From assembly GCF_013170705.1 (NCBI RefSeq), contig NZ_CP033334.1:4503501-4567500 (forward strand): 64,000 nucleotides of DNA, written 5' to 3'. Positions 18,695 to 27,256 of the stretch are shown here, piece after piece; the stretch's first letter is position 1; each line of letters opens with the position of its first letter. Source of the stretch: Mesorhizobium loti. Lineage in GTDB: Bacteria > Pseudomonadota > Alphaproteobacteria > Rhizobiales > Rhizobiaceae. A program made the translations under genes and the position numbers. The notes under the pieces are model-generated. The model did no database searches. It was not told the origin of the DNA and worked only from the letters and a program-made list of their open reading frames with translations.

Positions 18695-19302
18695 CACCAA
18701 CGGCATTTCTTGCCTATTGCGCCGCCGTCACGCTCGCCGCCGCCACACCGGGACCCGCGATGTTCGCGGTCATCACCAATGGCGTGTCGCGGGGTTTCCT
18801 TCGTGCCTTCATGGCCGGCATTGGGGTCGCCGCCGGCGACGCCGTGCTGGTCACCCTGGCGCTGCTCGGTCTGGTGGCGCTGGCCCAGACCTTCGAATGG
18901 ATCTTTCTCCTGCTGAAATATGCCGGCGCTGCCTATCTGATCTTTCTCGGGATCAGGATGTGGCGCGCCTCGGCCGCGCAATCGGATGAATCACGGACGG
19001 CCGAGGCGAGATTGTCCCGATCCTTCCTCCTTGGCGCATCCATCGCGCTGGGAAACCCGAAGGCAATCCTGTTCCATGCCTCGATCATGCCGCTGATCCT
19101 CAACCTCGACACGCTCACCTTTGTCGATGGCCTGCTGGTCGTGGCCGTCGTGATCAGCGTCAATATCCTCACAATGGGTGCCTATGCAGCACTTGCGGGC
19201 CGGGCTTCGGGCTGGTTCAGGACACCCAGGCGCATGCGGCTGATGAACCGGTTTGCCGGCAGCGCCATGATCGGCACCGGAGCGCTGATTGCCGCACGCT
19301 GA
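18691..19302 (+). CDS. LysE/RhtB family translocator
   Basis: A 203-residue inner-membrane exporter with about six transmembrane segments. The family signature is seen in the N-terminal AAATPGPAMFAVITNGVSRG and in SFLLGASIALGNPKAILFH. Members export amino acids such as lysine, threonine or homoserine; the substrate here cannot be read. It overlaps the DUF4031 gene by 4 nt. Confidence 0.88.
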   Translation: MTPTAFLAYCAAVTLAAATPGPAMFAVITNGVSRGFLRAFMAGIGVAAGDAVLVTLALLGLVALAQTFEWIFLLLKYAGAAYLIFLGIRMWRASAAQSDESRTAEARLSRSFLLGASIALGNPKAILFHASIMPLILNLDTLTFVDGLLVVAVVISVNILTMGAYAALAGRASGWFRTPRRMRLMNRFAGSAMIGTGALIAAR

Positions 19303-19322
19303 GCGGTAAAGCGCCGACCCGC

Positions 19323-19479
19323 TTGCGTTTGTCGCACTTCCCCTCTATATGCGCGCTCATTCCACACACGGACTTTGGTGTCTGCCCGGGAGAAATCCGG
19401 CTGAAACCTCCGGTGGCGTTCAAGGACCTCGTCCGAAAATGCCTGTGTCCGTGGAGGCTAACCGGAAAGGAAAATAAGA
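19323..19479 (+). promoter_or_regulatory. rpsB promoter and structured leader
   Basis: A promoter is suggested by TTGCGT (19323-19328), a 17-nt spacer and TATATG (19346-19351), giving a leader of about 120 nt. The leader contains complementary segments: CACGGAC (19367-19373) with GTCCGTG (19447-19453), CCTCC (19407-19411) with GGAGG (19453-19457), and CCGGT (19410-19414) with ACCGG (19461-19465). They cannot all form together, so a pseudoknot or alternative folds near the ribosome site are possible. Autogenous control by ribosomal protein S2 is known in gammaproteobacteria; here it is only a hypothesis. Confidence 0.5.
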
Positions 19480-20262
19480 ATGGCTCTGCCTGATTTCAGC
19501 ATGCGCCAGCTTTTGGAAGCTGGCATTCACTTCGGCCACCAGACCCACCGCTGGAATCCGAAGATGGCGCCCTACATCTATGGCGCCCGCAACAACATCC
19601 ACATCATCGACCTCTCGCAGACGGTGCCCTTGCTGCACCAGGCGCTGAAGCAGGTCTCCGACACCGTAGCCAAGGGCGGCCGCGTGCTGTTCGTCGGCAC
19701 CAAGCGCCAGGCGTCCGACATCGTTGCCGATGCGGCTCAGCGTTCGGCCCAGTACTATGTCAACTCGCGTTGGCTCGGCGGCATGCTGACCAACTGGAAG
19801 ACGATCTCGAATTCGATCCAGCGCCTGCGCAAGCTCGACGAGATGCTGGCCGGCGAGGCCCAGGGCCTTACCAAGAAGGAGCGCCTGAACCTCGATCGCG
19901 AGCGCGAGAAGCTGGACAAGGCACTGGGCGGCATCAAGGACATGGGCTCGACGCCCGACCTGATGTTCGTGATCGACACCAACAAGGAAGCGATCGCCAT
20001 CCTTGAGGCCAAGCGCCTTGGCATCCCGGTCGTCGCCATCATCGATTCGAACTGCGATCCGGACAAGATCGATTTCCCGATCCCCGGCAATGACGATGCG
20101 GCCCGCGCCATCCAGCTCTATTGCGACCTGATCGCCAAGGCTGCGATCGACGGCATCGCCCGTCAGCAGGGCGCGCTCGGCGTCGACATCGGCGCTTCGG
20201 TTGAAGCTCCGGTCGAGCCGGCGCTCGATCCGGCTCCGGCGTCGGAAGCCCCCGAGGCTTGA
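19480..20262 (+). CDS. rpsB: 30S ribosomal protein S2
   Basis: A 260-residue S2 protein of the small ribosomal subunit. Signature segments [52 protein letters not shown] and [15 protein letters not shown] are intact. The C-terminal Pro/Ala/Glu-rich tail (about the last 35 residues) is typical of alphaproteobacteria. The ATG follows an AAAGGAAAA site. tsf follows 109 nt later, the usual pairing. Confidence 0.98.
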   Translation: MALPDFSMRQLLEAGIHFGHQTHRWNPKMAPYIYGARNNIHIIDLSQTVPLLHQALKQVSDTVAKGGRVLFVGTKRQASDIVADAAQRSAQYYVNSRWLGGMLTNWKTISNSIQRLRKLDEMLAGEAQGLTKKERLNLDREREKLDKALGGIKDMGSTPDLMFVIDTNKEAIAILEAKRLGIPVVAIIDSNCDPDKIDFPIPGNDDAARAIQLYCDLIAKAAIDGIARQQGALGVDIGASVEAPVEPALDPAPASEAPEA

Positions 20263-20267
20263 TAATC

Positions 20268-20287
20268 GAAGGCCGGCAACGGCCTTC
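20268..20287 (+). other. stem-loop after rpsB
   Basis: GAAGGCCG (20268-20275), a GCAA tetraloop and CGGCCTTC (20280-20287) form a perfect 8-bp stem just after rpsB. It is followed only by a weak T-rich run (ATCTTTCTC), so it may be a partial terminator or a 3' end protecting structure that lowers tsf expression relative to rpsB. Confidence 0.6.
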
Positions 20288-20317
20288 ATCTTTCTCATAT
20301 TCTGGCACGCTAAACAG

Positions 20318-20344
20318 ACGCACCATCGAGTACCGATGGTGCGT
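20318..20344 (+). other. perfect 11-bp hairpin upstream of tsf
   Basis: ACGCACCATCG (20318-20328) and CGATGGTGCGT (20334-20344) form a perfect 11-bp stem with a 5-nt AGTAC loop, 27 nt before the tsf start. There is no T-run after it. As DNA it could be an operator; as RNA it is a very stable leader hairpin. Confidence 0.6.
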
Positions 20345-20371
20345 CGGTGCATTTAAAACAAAGAGGCGACA

Positions 20372-21292
20372 ATGAGCATTTCGGCTGCACAGGTCAAAGA
20401 ACTCCGCGACTTGACCGGCGCGGGCATGATGGACTGCAAGGCGGCGTTGAACGAGACCAACGGCAATATGGAAGAGGCCGTCGACTGGCTGCGCAAGAAG
20501 GGCATTTCCAAGGCCGACAAGAAGGCCGGCCGCACCGCCGCCGAAGGCCTGATCGGCGTCGACAATGGCGTGCGCGAGGCCGCGGTCGTCGAGGTCAATT
20601 CCGAGACCGACTTCGTTGCCCGCAATGCCGCGTTCCAGGAAATCGTCGCCAACGTTGCCAAGGTCGCTCTCGCCTATGGCACGACCGAGGCGGTTGCCGC
20701 CGCCAAATATCCGGGTTCGGACAAGTCGGTCACCGACACCATCAAGGACGCTGTCGGCACCATCGGCGAGAACCTGGGCTTCCGCCGCTCGGCCAAGCTG
20801 ACCGTTCCGCATGGCGCTGTGGCGACCTATGTCCACAACGCGGTTGCCGACGGCCTCGGCAAGCTCGGCGTGCTGGTCGCGATCGAAACCACGGGCAATG
20901 AGCATGCGGCCAACGCCTTTGGCCGCCAGGTCGCCATGCACGTCGCCGCCACCAACCCGATGGCGCTGACGGCGGAGCAGATCGACCCGGCCGCGGTCGA
21001 GCGCGAGAAGGCGATCTTCTCCGACCAGGCACGTCAGTCCGGCAAGCCGGAAGCGATCATCGAGAAGATGGTAGAAGGCCGCATGCGCAAGTTCTACGAG
21101 GAAGTCGTGCTCTTGAAGCAGGCCTTCGTGCTCAATCCCGACATCACCGTCGAGAAGGCCCTGAAGGATGCCGAGAAGGAAATCGGCGCGCCGGCCAAGA
21201 TCACCGCCTATCTGCGCTTCGCGCTTGGCGAGGGTATCGAGAAGGAAGAGACCGATTTCGCGGCGGAAGTCGCGGCCGCGGTCAAGAAGTAA
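20372..21292 (+). CDS. tsf: translation elongation factor Ts
   Basis: A 306-residue EF-Ts, the guanine nucleotide exchange factor for EF-Tu. The N-terminal UBA-like domain has the hallmark [19 protein letters not shown], followed by the TDFV motif ([11 protein letters not shown]) and the C-terminal dimerisation region. The length is normal for alphaproteobacteria. The ATG at 20372 has an AGAGG site. pyrH and frr, which often follow directly, are displaced here by three inserted genes. Confidence 0.98.
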   Translation: MSISAAQVKELRDLTGAGMMDCKAALNETNGNMEEAVDWLRKKGISKADKKAGRTAAEGLIGVDNGVREAAVVEVNSETDFVARNAAFQEIVANVAKVALAYGTTEAVAAAKYPGSDKSVTDTIKDAVGTIGENLGFRRSAKLTVPHGAVATYVHNAVADGLGKLGVLVAIETTGNEHAANAFGRQVAMHVAATNPMALTAEQIDPAAVEREKAIFSDQARQSGKPEAIIEKMVEGRMRKFYEEVVLLKQAFVLNPDITVEKALKDAEKEIGAPAKITAYLRFALGEGIEKEETDFAAEVAAAVKK

Positions 21293-21305
21293 GCTTCCTA
21301 CCGCT

Positions 21306-22241
21306 TTATTCCGACAGTGTTTTTCGGCCTGATGTCCGCATGGATGTCAGGCCGATTTCTTGTGCGGTGTCGATAAACGCCCTCAGCTTCGGCGCCATCG
21401 CCGCCCGGCGCGGGAAATAGAGGAACAGGCCAGGCTCCTCGATCGCTGATTGCGGCAGCACCTGCACCAGGCGGCCGGCCGCAAGATCCGCGCGCGCCAG
21501 CGGTTCGAACATGTAGGCAAGGCCTACTCCGGCAAGCGCCAGGTCAATCGCGGCGAGCGAATCCGTGACGATGGCCGTTCCGCCGGTCTCCATGACGACA
21601 TCCTTGCCGTCCTCGGCCAAATCCCAGCGATAGAGCGCGCCGGAGCGAACCAGCCGGTAACCGATGCAATTGTGGTTGGCGAGATCGGCTACGCTGCGCG
21701 GGCGGCCACGGCGCTCGATATAGGCGGGAGAGGCGACGATGACGGCCTTGAACGGAGGCGTGAGCCGCACGGCGACCATATCCTGAGCGATCATCTCGCC
21801 CAGCCGGATCCCGGCGTCAAAACCTTCGCCGACGATGTCGACCAGCCCCTGATCGGCGAAGACCTCCACCGTGATGTCCGGATAGCGCTCGGCCATGGCG
21901 GCGACGACCGGCGTCACCGCCAACGGGATCGCGATGTTGGAGGCATTGATCCTGAGCAGGCCGGACGGCTTGCCCTTGACGCTGCGGATACGATCCATCC
22001 GCTCGGCGATATCCTGAAGGGCGGGAGCGGCCGTTTCCACCAATGCCTTGCCGGCCTCGGTGAGCGAAACGCTGCGTGTCGTGCGTGCGAACAGGGGCTG
22101 ACCGACCCGCTCCTCGACAAGGCGCACCGCATGGCTGACAGCCGACGGACTCATGCCGAGTTCGGCGGCCGCAAGCGCGAAACCTCCGCGCCGGGCAACG
22201 GCAACGATGACCGGCAGATGGCTGAGCAGATCCCGATCCAT
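21306..22241 (-). CDS. LysR family transcriptional regulator
   Basis: A 311-residue LysR regulator: an N-terminal winged HTH (FALAAAELGMSPSAVSHAVRLVEERVGQPLF recognisable at about residues 21-51) and a C-terminal substrate-binding domain of the CrgA-like group. It is divergent from the NTF2-like and aldo/keto reductase genes, so it probably controls them from the 116-nt shared intergenic region. The effector is unknown. Its stop is 13 nt from the tsf stop, convergent. Confidence 0.92.
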   Translation of the reverse strand: MDRDLLSHLPVIVAVARRGGFALAAAELGMSPSAVSHAVRLVEERVGQPLFARTTRSVSLTEAGKALVETAAPALQDIAERMDRIRSVKGKPSGLLRINASNIAIPLAVTPVVAAMAERYPDITVEVFADQGLVDIVGEGFDAGIRLGEMIAQDMVAVRLTPPFKAVIVASPAYIERRGRPRSVADLANHNCIGYRLVRSGALYRWDLAEDGKDVVMETGGTAIVTDSLAAIDLALAGVGLAYMFEPLARADLAAGRLVQVLPQSAIEEPGLFLYFPRRAAMAPKLRAFIDTAQEIGLTSMRTSGRKTLSE

Positions 22242-22357
22242 TCATGAATGATATCGCATGGTCCTTGCGAACAATGCAATCTTATCGATGCCAAGGCACC
22301 GATCCACATTGTCGCCGAAACATCCGCGATTGGCTGATGGCATTGAGGAGAAGAGAC

Positions 22358-22885
22358 ATGAATGCGTTGAAGCACTTAACCTTCGCGGCCGGCATGGCGC
22401 TGTCACCGGTCGATGCCGGCGGGGCGGAACCATCCGGCTGGCAAGCGCTCGCGGACGAGCGCGCGGTCATCCGCATCGCCGATGCCATCGACCGCGCCGT
22501 CGACGCACAGGACTGGAAACTCGCGCGCAGCTATTTCGCTGATCGGGTTGCCGCCGACTTCAGCAGCCTGTCGGGACAGCCCGCGGCCGTCATCGCGTCC
22601 GACGACCTGATCGGCGCCTGGGCCGGCAACCTCAAGGGTTCGAAGACAAGCCTGCACCTGCGCACCAATCACCAGGTCGAACTCGAGGCGGACACGGCGA
22701 CCGTCCTGTCGAACGGCTATGCCTGGAACCGGATGGAAGGCAATGGCGACCCGCTTTGGGAGGTCTGGGGCACGTATGAGCACAAGCTGACGCGCTCCGC
22801 CTCCGGCTGGAAGGTCAACGGCTTCGCCTTCCGCATGACGCATGAGCGCGGCAACCCCTGGGTCAAGGCGACGCCGGGCCAGTGA
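22358..22885 (+). CDS. NTF2-like (SnoaL-type) family protein
   Basis: A 175-residue protein. After a short hydrophobic N-terminus (KHLTFAAGMALSPVDAGG) that could be a weak signal peptide, there is an NTF2-like fold: IADAIDRAVDAQDWKLARSY, a central FSSLSG and HQVELEADTATVLSNGYAW, ending in a beta strand with GWKVNGFAFRMTH. Such domains form small-molecule binding cones and may be enzymes or binding proteins. The ATG at 22358 has a strong GAGGAGAAGAG site; a longer reading from 22244 would run into the regulator promoter. It is 37 nt before the aldo/keto reductase gene. Confidence 0.75.
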   Translation: MNALKHLTFAAGMALSPVDAGGAEPSGWQALADERAVIRIADAIDRAVDAQDWKLARSYFADRVAADFSSLSGQPAAVIASDDLIGAWAGNLKGSKTSLHLRTNHQVELEADTATVLSNGYAWNRMEGNGDPLWEVWGTYEHKLTRSASGWKVNGFAFRMTHERGNPWVKATPGQ

Positions 22886-22922
22886 TACCACGGCACTCAC
22901 CATCAAGCATTGGAAGACGATC

Positions 22923-24032
22923 ATGACCATGACCTATTACACGCTCGGCAGCAGCGGACTCAGGGTCAGCCGGCTGGCGCTGGGCACCATGACGTTCGGC
23001 AAGGAATGGGGCTGGGGAGCCGACAGGGACACGGCCCGCGCGATGTTCAACGCCTATGTCGAGGCAGGCGGCAATTTCTTCGACACGGCGGACCTCTACA
23101 CCGGTGGCACCGCCGAAGCCTGGCTTGGCGAATTCATCGCCGAGCGGGGCTTGCGCGATACCGCGGTGATCGCCAGCAAGTTCACCATGAACATGCAGCC
23201 CGGCAATCCCAATGCCGGCGGCAACGGCCGCAAGAACATCATGCGCGCGATAGACGCTTCACTGAAGCGGTTGGGCACCGATTATATAGATCTCTATCTC
23301 ATGCATGTGTGGGACAGGCTGACGCCGGCCGAAGAAGTCATGCGCACCCTGGATGACCTGGTGCGGGTGGGCAAGGTGCGCCATATCGGCCTGTCCGACG
23401 TGCCGGCCTGGTATGCGGGGCGGGCACAGGCGATCGCCGAGTTGCGCGGATATGAACCGGTTTCGGCCCTGCAGCTCGAATACTCCCTCGCCGAACGCTC
23501 GATCGAGAATGAGTTCGTGCCATTCGGCATGCGGCATGGCGCCGGCATCATGGTCTGGAGCCCGCTGGCCAGCGGGCTGCTCAGCGGTAAATACCGGCCG
23601 GTCCAGGCCGGAAATGCCGGTCGGCTCGACGGGTTTCGCAATTCGACGCATCCGGGCTTCCAGAAATTCACGGAGCACAACTGGGCCATCGTGGCCGAGC
23701 TCGAGAAGGTTGCGTCCGAGCTTGGCCGCGGCATGCCGCAGGTCGCGCTCAACTGGGTGGCGACGCAGCCGGGGATCGCCGCCGTCATCCTCGGTGCGAC
23801 GACGCCCAGCCAGATCAAGGACAATCTTGGCGCGCTGGATTTCAAGATACCGGCAGGGCTTCGCAACCGGCTGGATTCGGTCAGCGCAACGCCGGCGCCG
23901 TTTCCCTATTCCTATTTCGGGCCGCAGATACAGGCGCGCGTCACCGGCGGCGCTGCAACGGGAGACAAGCCCCCCGGCTACGCCTCGCCGGTGCTTGTCG
24001 AGGGCGAGCCTGCCAGCGTATCCACCGACTGA
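22923..24032 (+). CDS. aldo/keto reductase
   Basis: A 369-residue NAD(P)H-dependent oxidoreductase of the AKR superfamily. The catalytic tetrad is recognisable: Asp and Tyr in FFDTADLYTGG, Lys in IASKFTMNM and His in LYLMHVWDR. The MVWSPLASGLLSGKY block and the C-terminal GATTPSQIKDNLGA cofactor region are also present. It belongs to the Tas/YajO-like group; the substrate is unknown. The ATG at 22923 follows GGAAGA; the ATG 6 nt later is possible. It is co-oriented with the NTF2-like gene and divergent from the LysR gene. Confidence 0.92.
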   Translation: MTMTYYTLGSSGLRVSRLALGTMTFGKEWGWGADRDTARAMFNAYVEAGGNFFDTADLYTGGTAEAWLGEFIAERGLRDTAVIASKFTMNMQPGNPNAGGNGRKNIMRAIDASLKRLGTDYIDLYLMHVWDRLTPAEEVMRTLDDLVRVGKVRHIGLSDVPAWYAGRAQAIAELRGYEPVSALQLEYSLAERSIENEFVPFGMRHGAGIMVWSPLASGLLSGKYRPVQAGNAGRLDGFRNSTHPGFQKFTEHNWAIVAELEKVASELGRGMPQVALNWVATQPGIAAVILGATTPSQIKDNLGALDFKIPAGLRNRLDSVSATPAPFPYSYFGPQIQARVTGGAATGDKPPGYASPVLVEGEPASVSTD

Positions 24033-24067
24033 TCGATCGGGCAGGGGTTGCCGTCAATTTGCCGATT

Positions 24068-24093
24068 GGGCGCCGCGTGACATCGCGGCGCCC
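24068..24093 (+). terminator. stem-loop terminator after the aldo/keto reductase
   Basis: GGGCGCCGCG (24068-24077), a TGACAT loop and CGCGGCGCCC (24084-24093) form a perfect 10-bp stem, 35 nt after the stop codon. The following T-run is weak (TTCGTGT), so termination may be partial. Confidence 0.6.
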
Positions 24094-24193
24094 TTCGTGT
24101 ATCGGAACTCGGCATCGCGCCAATGTTCGGGGCGCGGCGCCTGCGCGAGGGCGGCCAGCCCAGGCGCGCCACATGCAAAATGACGAGGACCAG

Positions 24194-24916
24194 ATGACGG
24201 TGAAGCCCCTCTACCGACGTGTCTTGTTGAAAGCGTCGGGCGAAGCGTTGATGGGCGAGCAGCATTTCGGCATCGACGTCTCGGTCGTGGATCGCATCGC
24301 AGCCGACATCGCCGAGGCCCGCGCGCTGGGCATCGAGGTCGGCGTCGTCATCGGCGGCGGCAATATCTTCCGCGGCGTGGCCGTCGCCTCCAAGGGTGGA
24401 GACCGCGTCACCGGCGACCACATGGGCATGCTTGCCACGGTCATCAACTCGCTGGCATTGCGCACCTCGCTGCACAAGATCGGCGTCGATGCCGTGGTGC
24501 TGTCGGCGATCGCCATGCCCGAACTTTGCGAGAGTTTTTCGCAACGCCAGGCAGACGCTTACATGAACCAGGGCAGGGTGGTGATCTTTGCCGGCGGCAC
24601 CGGCAATCCGTTCTTCACCACTGATTCGGCCGCAGCGCTTCGCGCGGCCGAAATTGGCGCCGACGCGCTGTTCAAGGGCACGCAGGTCGACGGTGTCTAT
24701 TCGGCCGACCCGAAAAAGGACCCGCGTGCGACGCGTTTCGAGCGCATCAGCCATGCCGAAGTCATAAATCGCGGCCTTTCCATCATGGATACTGCTGCGA
24801 TTGCACTTGCGCGCGAAAACAACATTCCGATAATCGTCTATTCGATCCACGAAAAAGGTGGTTTCGGCGATATTCTGAGGGGCGGCGGCCGCTGCACGGT
24901 CGTCGCGGACGATTGA
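24194..24916 (+). CDS. pyrH: UMP kinase
   Basis: A 240-residue hexameric UMP kinase that phosphorylates UMP to UDP in pyrimidine synthesis. It belongs to the amino acid kinase family. The phosphate-binding RVLLKASGEALMG, GVVIGGGNIFRG, GDHMGMLATVINSLAL and FAGGTGNPFFTTD blocks are intact. The ATG at 24194 has GAGGA 5 nt upstream and gives the standard family length; an ATG at 24173 is possible. frr follows after a 109-nt gap that holds a palindromic repeat. Confidence 0.96.
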   Translation: MTVKPLYRRVLLKASGEALMGEQHFGIDVSVVDRIAADIAEARALGIEVGVVIGGGNIFRGVAVASKGGDRVTGDHMGMLATVINSLALRTSLHKIGVDAVVLSAIAMPELCESFSQRQADAYMNQGRVVIFAGGTGNPFFTTDSAAALRAAEIGADALFKGTQVDGVYSADPKKDPRATRFERISHAEVINRGLSIMDTAAIALARENNIPIIVYSIHEKGGFGDILRGGGRCTVVADD

Positions 24917-24922
24917 TCCGGG

Positions 24923-24966
24923 GCCTGATCCCTAGAAAAGGGAAACCGGCTTTTCGAAAATCAGGC
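24923..24966. repeat. intergenic palindromic element, copy 1
   Basis: GCCTGAT (24923-24929) pairs with ATCAGGC (24960-24966), and GAAAAG (24935-24940) pairs with CTTTTC (24950-24955), giving a two-part hairpin between pyrH and frr. The 30 nt from 24926 match the start of the element at 59166 at 20 of 30 positions, and the differences in the inner stem are compensatory, so the two are likely members of one dispersed family. Confidence 0.6.
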
Positions 24967-25025
24967 TCGAACGGGGCCTTGCCCCGAAGCAGTGAACCCG
25001 CGGCAGACGGGTCGAGGAGACTAAG

Positions 25026-25580
25026 ATGAGTGGTGAGTACGACGATCTCAAGCGGCGCATGGATGGGGCAATCGCCGCGTTCAAGCATGACCTGGCTTCG
25101 CTGCGGACCGGTCGCGCCTCCAGCAATCTGCTCGATGCCATCCAGGTGCAGGCCTACGGCACCACCATGCCGATCAACCAGGTCGCCAACGTTACCGTTC
25201 CGGAGCCGCGCATGATCTCGGTGTCGATCTGGGACAAGTCGATGGTTGGAGCCGTCGACCGCGCCATCCGGGAATCCAATCTGGGCTTCAACCCGATCGT
25301 CGACGGCACCAATCTCAGGATTCCGCTGCCGGAGCTCAACGAGCAGCGCCGCAAGGAACTGGTCAAGATCTCGCATGGCTACGCCGAGAACGCCCGCGTC
25401 GCCGCGCGCCATGTGCGCCGCGACGGCATGGACTTCCTGAAGAAGGCGGAGAAGGACGGCACCATCAGCGAGGACGATCAGCGCAAGCGTTCGGACCAGG
25501 TCCAGAAGCTCACAGACGAAACGATCAGCACCATCGATCATCTGCTTTCCGACAAGGAAGCTGAAATCATGCAGGTTTAG
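25026..25580 (+). CDS. frr: ribosome recycling factor
   Basis: A 184-residue RRF, which with EF-G splits post-termination ribosomes. The family blocks [74 protein letters not shown] and [22 protein letters not shown] are complete. The ATG at 25026 has a GGAGAC site. uppS follows 32 nt later. Confidence 0.97.
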   Translation: MSGEYDDLKRRMDGAIAAFKHDLASLRTGRASSNLLDAIQVQAYGTTMPINQVANVTVPEPRMISVSIWDKSMVGAVDRAIRESNLGFNPIVDGTNLRIPLPELNEQRRKELVKISHGYAENARVAARHVRRDGMDFLKKAEKDGTISEDDQRKRSDQVQKLTDETISTIDHLLSDKEAEIMQV

Positions 25581-25612
25581 GGTTGGCCGCAGGCCGACCC
25601 GAGAGCGAGATC

Positions 25613-26347
25613 ATGACAACGCCCGCGCATGTCGCGATCATCATGGATGGAAATGGACGCTGGGCCAAGTCGCGCGGCATGCCGAGGCTCGCTGGTCATC
25701 GCGCCGGCGTCGAGGCACTGCGCAAGACGGTGCGCGCGGCACCGGATCTCGGTATCTCCTTCCTGACCGTCTATGCTTTCTCTTCGGAGAACTGGTCGCG
25801 GCCGAAGTCCGAAGTCAGCGACCTGATGGGACTGTTGAAGCTTTTCATCCGCCGCGATCTCGCCGAACTCCATCAGAGCGGCGTGCGGGTCAGGATCATC
25901 GGCGACAGGGCAGGGCTGCAGGCCGACATCAGAGGGCTGCTCGACGAGGCCGAATCGCTCACCGCCGGCAACGAAGCGCTGACGCTGGTCATCGCCTTCA
26001 ACTATGGCGGACGCGACGAGATCGTTCGCACGGCGCGCAAGCTTGCTTCGGCCGTGGCGCGCGGCGAGATCGACAGCGAAGCAATTACCGCCGAAAGCTT
26101 TGCCGGCTGTCTCGACACGCAAGGCATTCCCGATCCGGAACTGGTCATACGCACCAGCGGCGAGCTTCGCCTGTCCAACTTCCTCTTGTGGCAGGCTGCC
26201 TATAGCGAACTCGTGTTCCTGCCTTGCTATTGGCCTGATTTCAGCCGCGAGCACCTCGCCGAGGCCTTGCGCGAATTTGCCGGCCGCGAGCGCCGTTTCG
26301 GCGGATTGGGCCAGCAAGACGTCGCGTCGCGACCGGCCGCGGGATGA
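25613..26347 (+). CDS. uppS: isoprenyl (undecaprenyl diphosphate) synthase
   Basis: A cis-prenyltransferase of 244 residues that makes undecaprenyl diphosphate, the lipid carrier for peptidoglycan and O-antigen. The catalytic aspartate is D12 in [14 protein letters not shown]. Further motifs are [11 protein letters not shown] and the C-terminal [20 protein letters not shown]. The ATG at 25613 has a GAGCGAG site and starts next to the conserved block. It overlaps cdsA by 4 nt (ATGA). Confidence 0.96.
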   Translation: MTTPAHVAIIMDGNGRWAKSRGMPRLAGHRAGVEALRKTVRAAPDLGISFLTVYAFSSENWSRPKSEVSDLMGLLKLFIRRDLAELHQSGVRVRIIGDRAGLQADIRGLLDEAESLTAGNEALTLVIAFNYGGRDEIVRTARKLASAVARGEIDSEAITAESFAGCLDTQGIPDPELVIRTSGELRLSNFLLWQAAYSELVFLPCYWPDFSREHLAEALREFAGRERRFGGLGQQDVASRPAAG

Positions 26348-27159
26348 GCAACCTTCAGCTCCGCGTCATTTCAGCGGTCGTGCTTGCCGTCATCGCCCTT
26401 GGCCTGACATGGCTTGGCGGCCTGGCGTTCCGACTGCTGTGCGCAGCCATGGTGGCGATGATCTTTTACGAGTGGACACGCATGTCGCGGCCTGTCACGA
26501 CCCATGGGCTGGGCTTCCTGCCCGAGGCGCTGGCGGTCGTTTTCATCGGCGCCCTGATTGCCGGGCTTGCCGCGTTCTGGCTGCTGCTGCTAGCCGTGAT
26601 TCTGATTGCCGTAACGGCGATTGCCGCCCTGGTTCGTCAGACCGGGCAATGGGAGGCAAGCGGCCTTGCCTATGCCAGCGTGTCCGGCCTGTCGCTCGCC
26701 CTGCTGCGCGATGGCGACCATGCGGGCCTCGTCGCCATCCTGTTTTTGTTCGCGGTTGTCTGGGCGACCGACATTTTTGCCTATTTCGTCGGGCGCGCCG
26801 TCGGCGGTCCCAAACTTGCGCCGTCGATTTCGCCCGGAAAGACCCGCAGCGGTGCGCTTGGCGGTGCTGTGGGTGGTGTCGTTGCCGGGGTTGTGCTGGC
26901 CGCCGCCGCTGGTGCCGGGAACCTGGCGCTGCTCGGCCTTGTGGCGCTCGTGCTTTCAATTGTAGCCCAGGCCGGTGACCTGTTCGAATCCTGGGTCAAG
27001 CGGCGGCATGGCCGCAAGGATTCGGGTGTGCTCATTCCCGGGCATGGCGGCGTGATGGACCGTGTCGACGGGCTTGTCGCGGCCGCTCTCGCCCTGTACG
27101 TCATTGGCTGGATTTCGGCGGGCGCCGATCATCCGGCACAGGGGCTGTTTCCGATTTGA
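26344..27159 (+). CDS. cdsA: phosphatidate cytidylyltransferase
   Basis: A polytopic membrane enzyme (271 residues) that makes CDP-diacylglycerol from CTP and phosphatidic acid for all phospholipid synthesis. About seven membrane segments are present. The C-terminal signature is intact: [20 protein letters not shown] followed by GVMDRVDG, as is the upstream SPGKTRSG block. The start is set by the ATGA overlap with uppS. rseP follows 97 nt later with no dxr gene between them. Confidence 0.96.
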   Translation: MSNLQLRVISAVVLAVIALGLTWLGGLAFRLLCAAMVAMIFYEWTRMSRPVTTHGLGFLPEALAVVFIGALIAGLAAFWLLLLAVILIAVTAIAALVRQTGQWEASGLAYASVSGLSLALLRDGDHAGLVAILFLFAVVWATDIFAYFVGRAVGGPKLAPSISPGKTRSGALGGAVGGVVAGVVLAAAAGAGNLALLGLVALVLSIVAQAGDLFESWVKRRHGRKDSGVLIPGHGGVMDRVDGLVAAALALYVIGWISAGADHPAQGLFPI

Positions 27160-27256
27160 ATGATGCCGTTCCACGATCTGGTGCGGGCGCGCCTTGGATT
27201 CGCCTGGATTGATGTCACAGTCACGGCGCAACTGCGGAAGAATTTGAGGACCTGAA

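Noticed and set aside
27160..27256. Missing dxr gene between cdsA and rseP
   Set aside because: Many bacteria keep dxr here, but it is elsewhere in several rhizobia and some relatives use a dxr-like replacement; absence from this gap alone says little.
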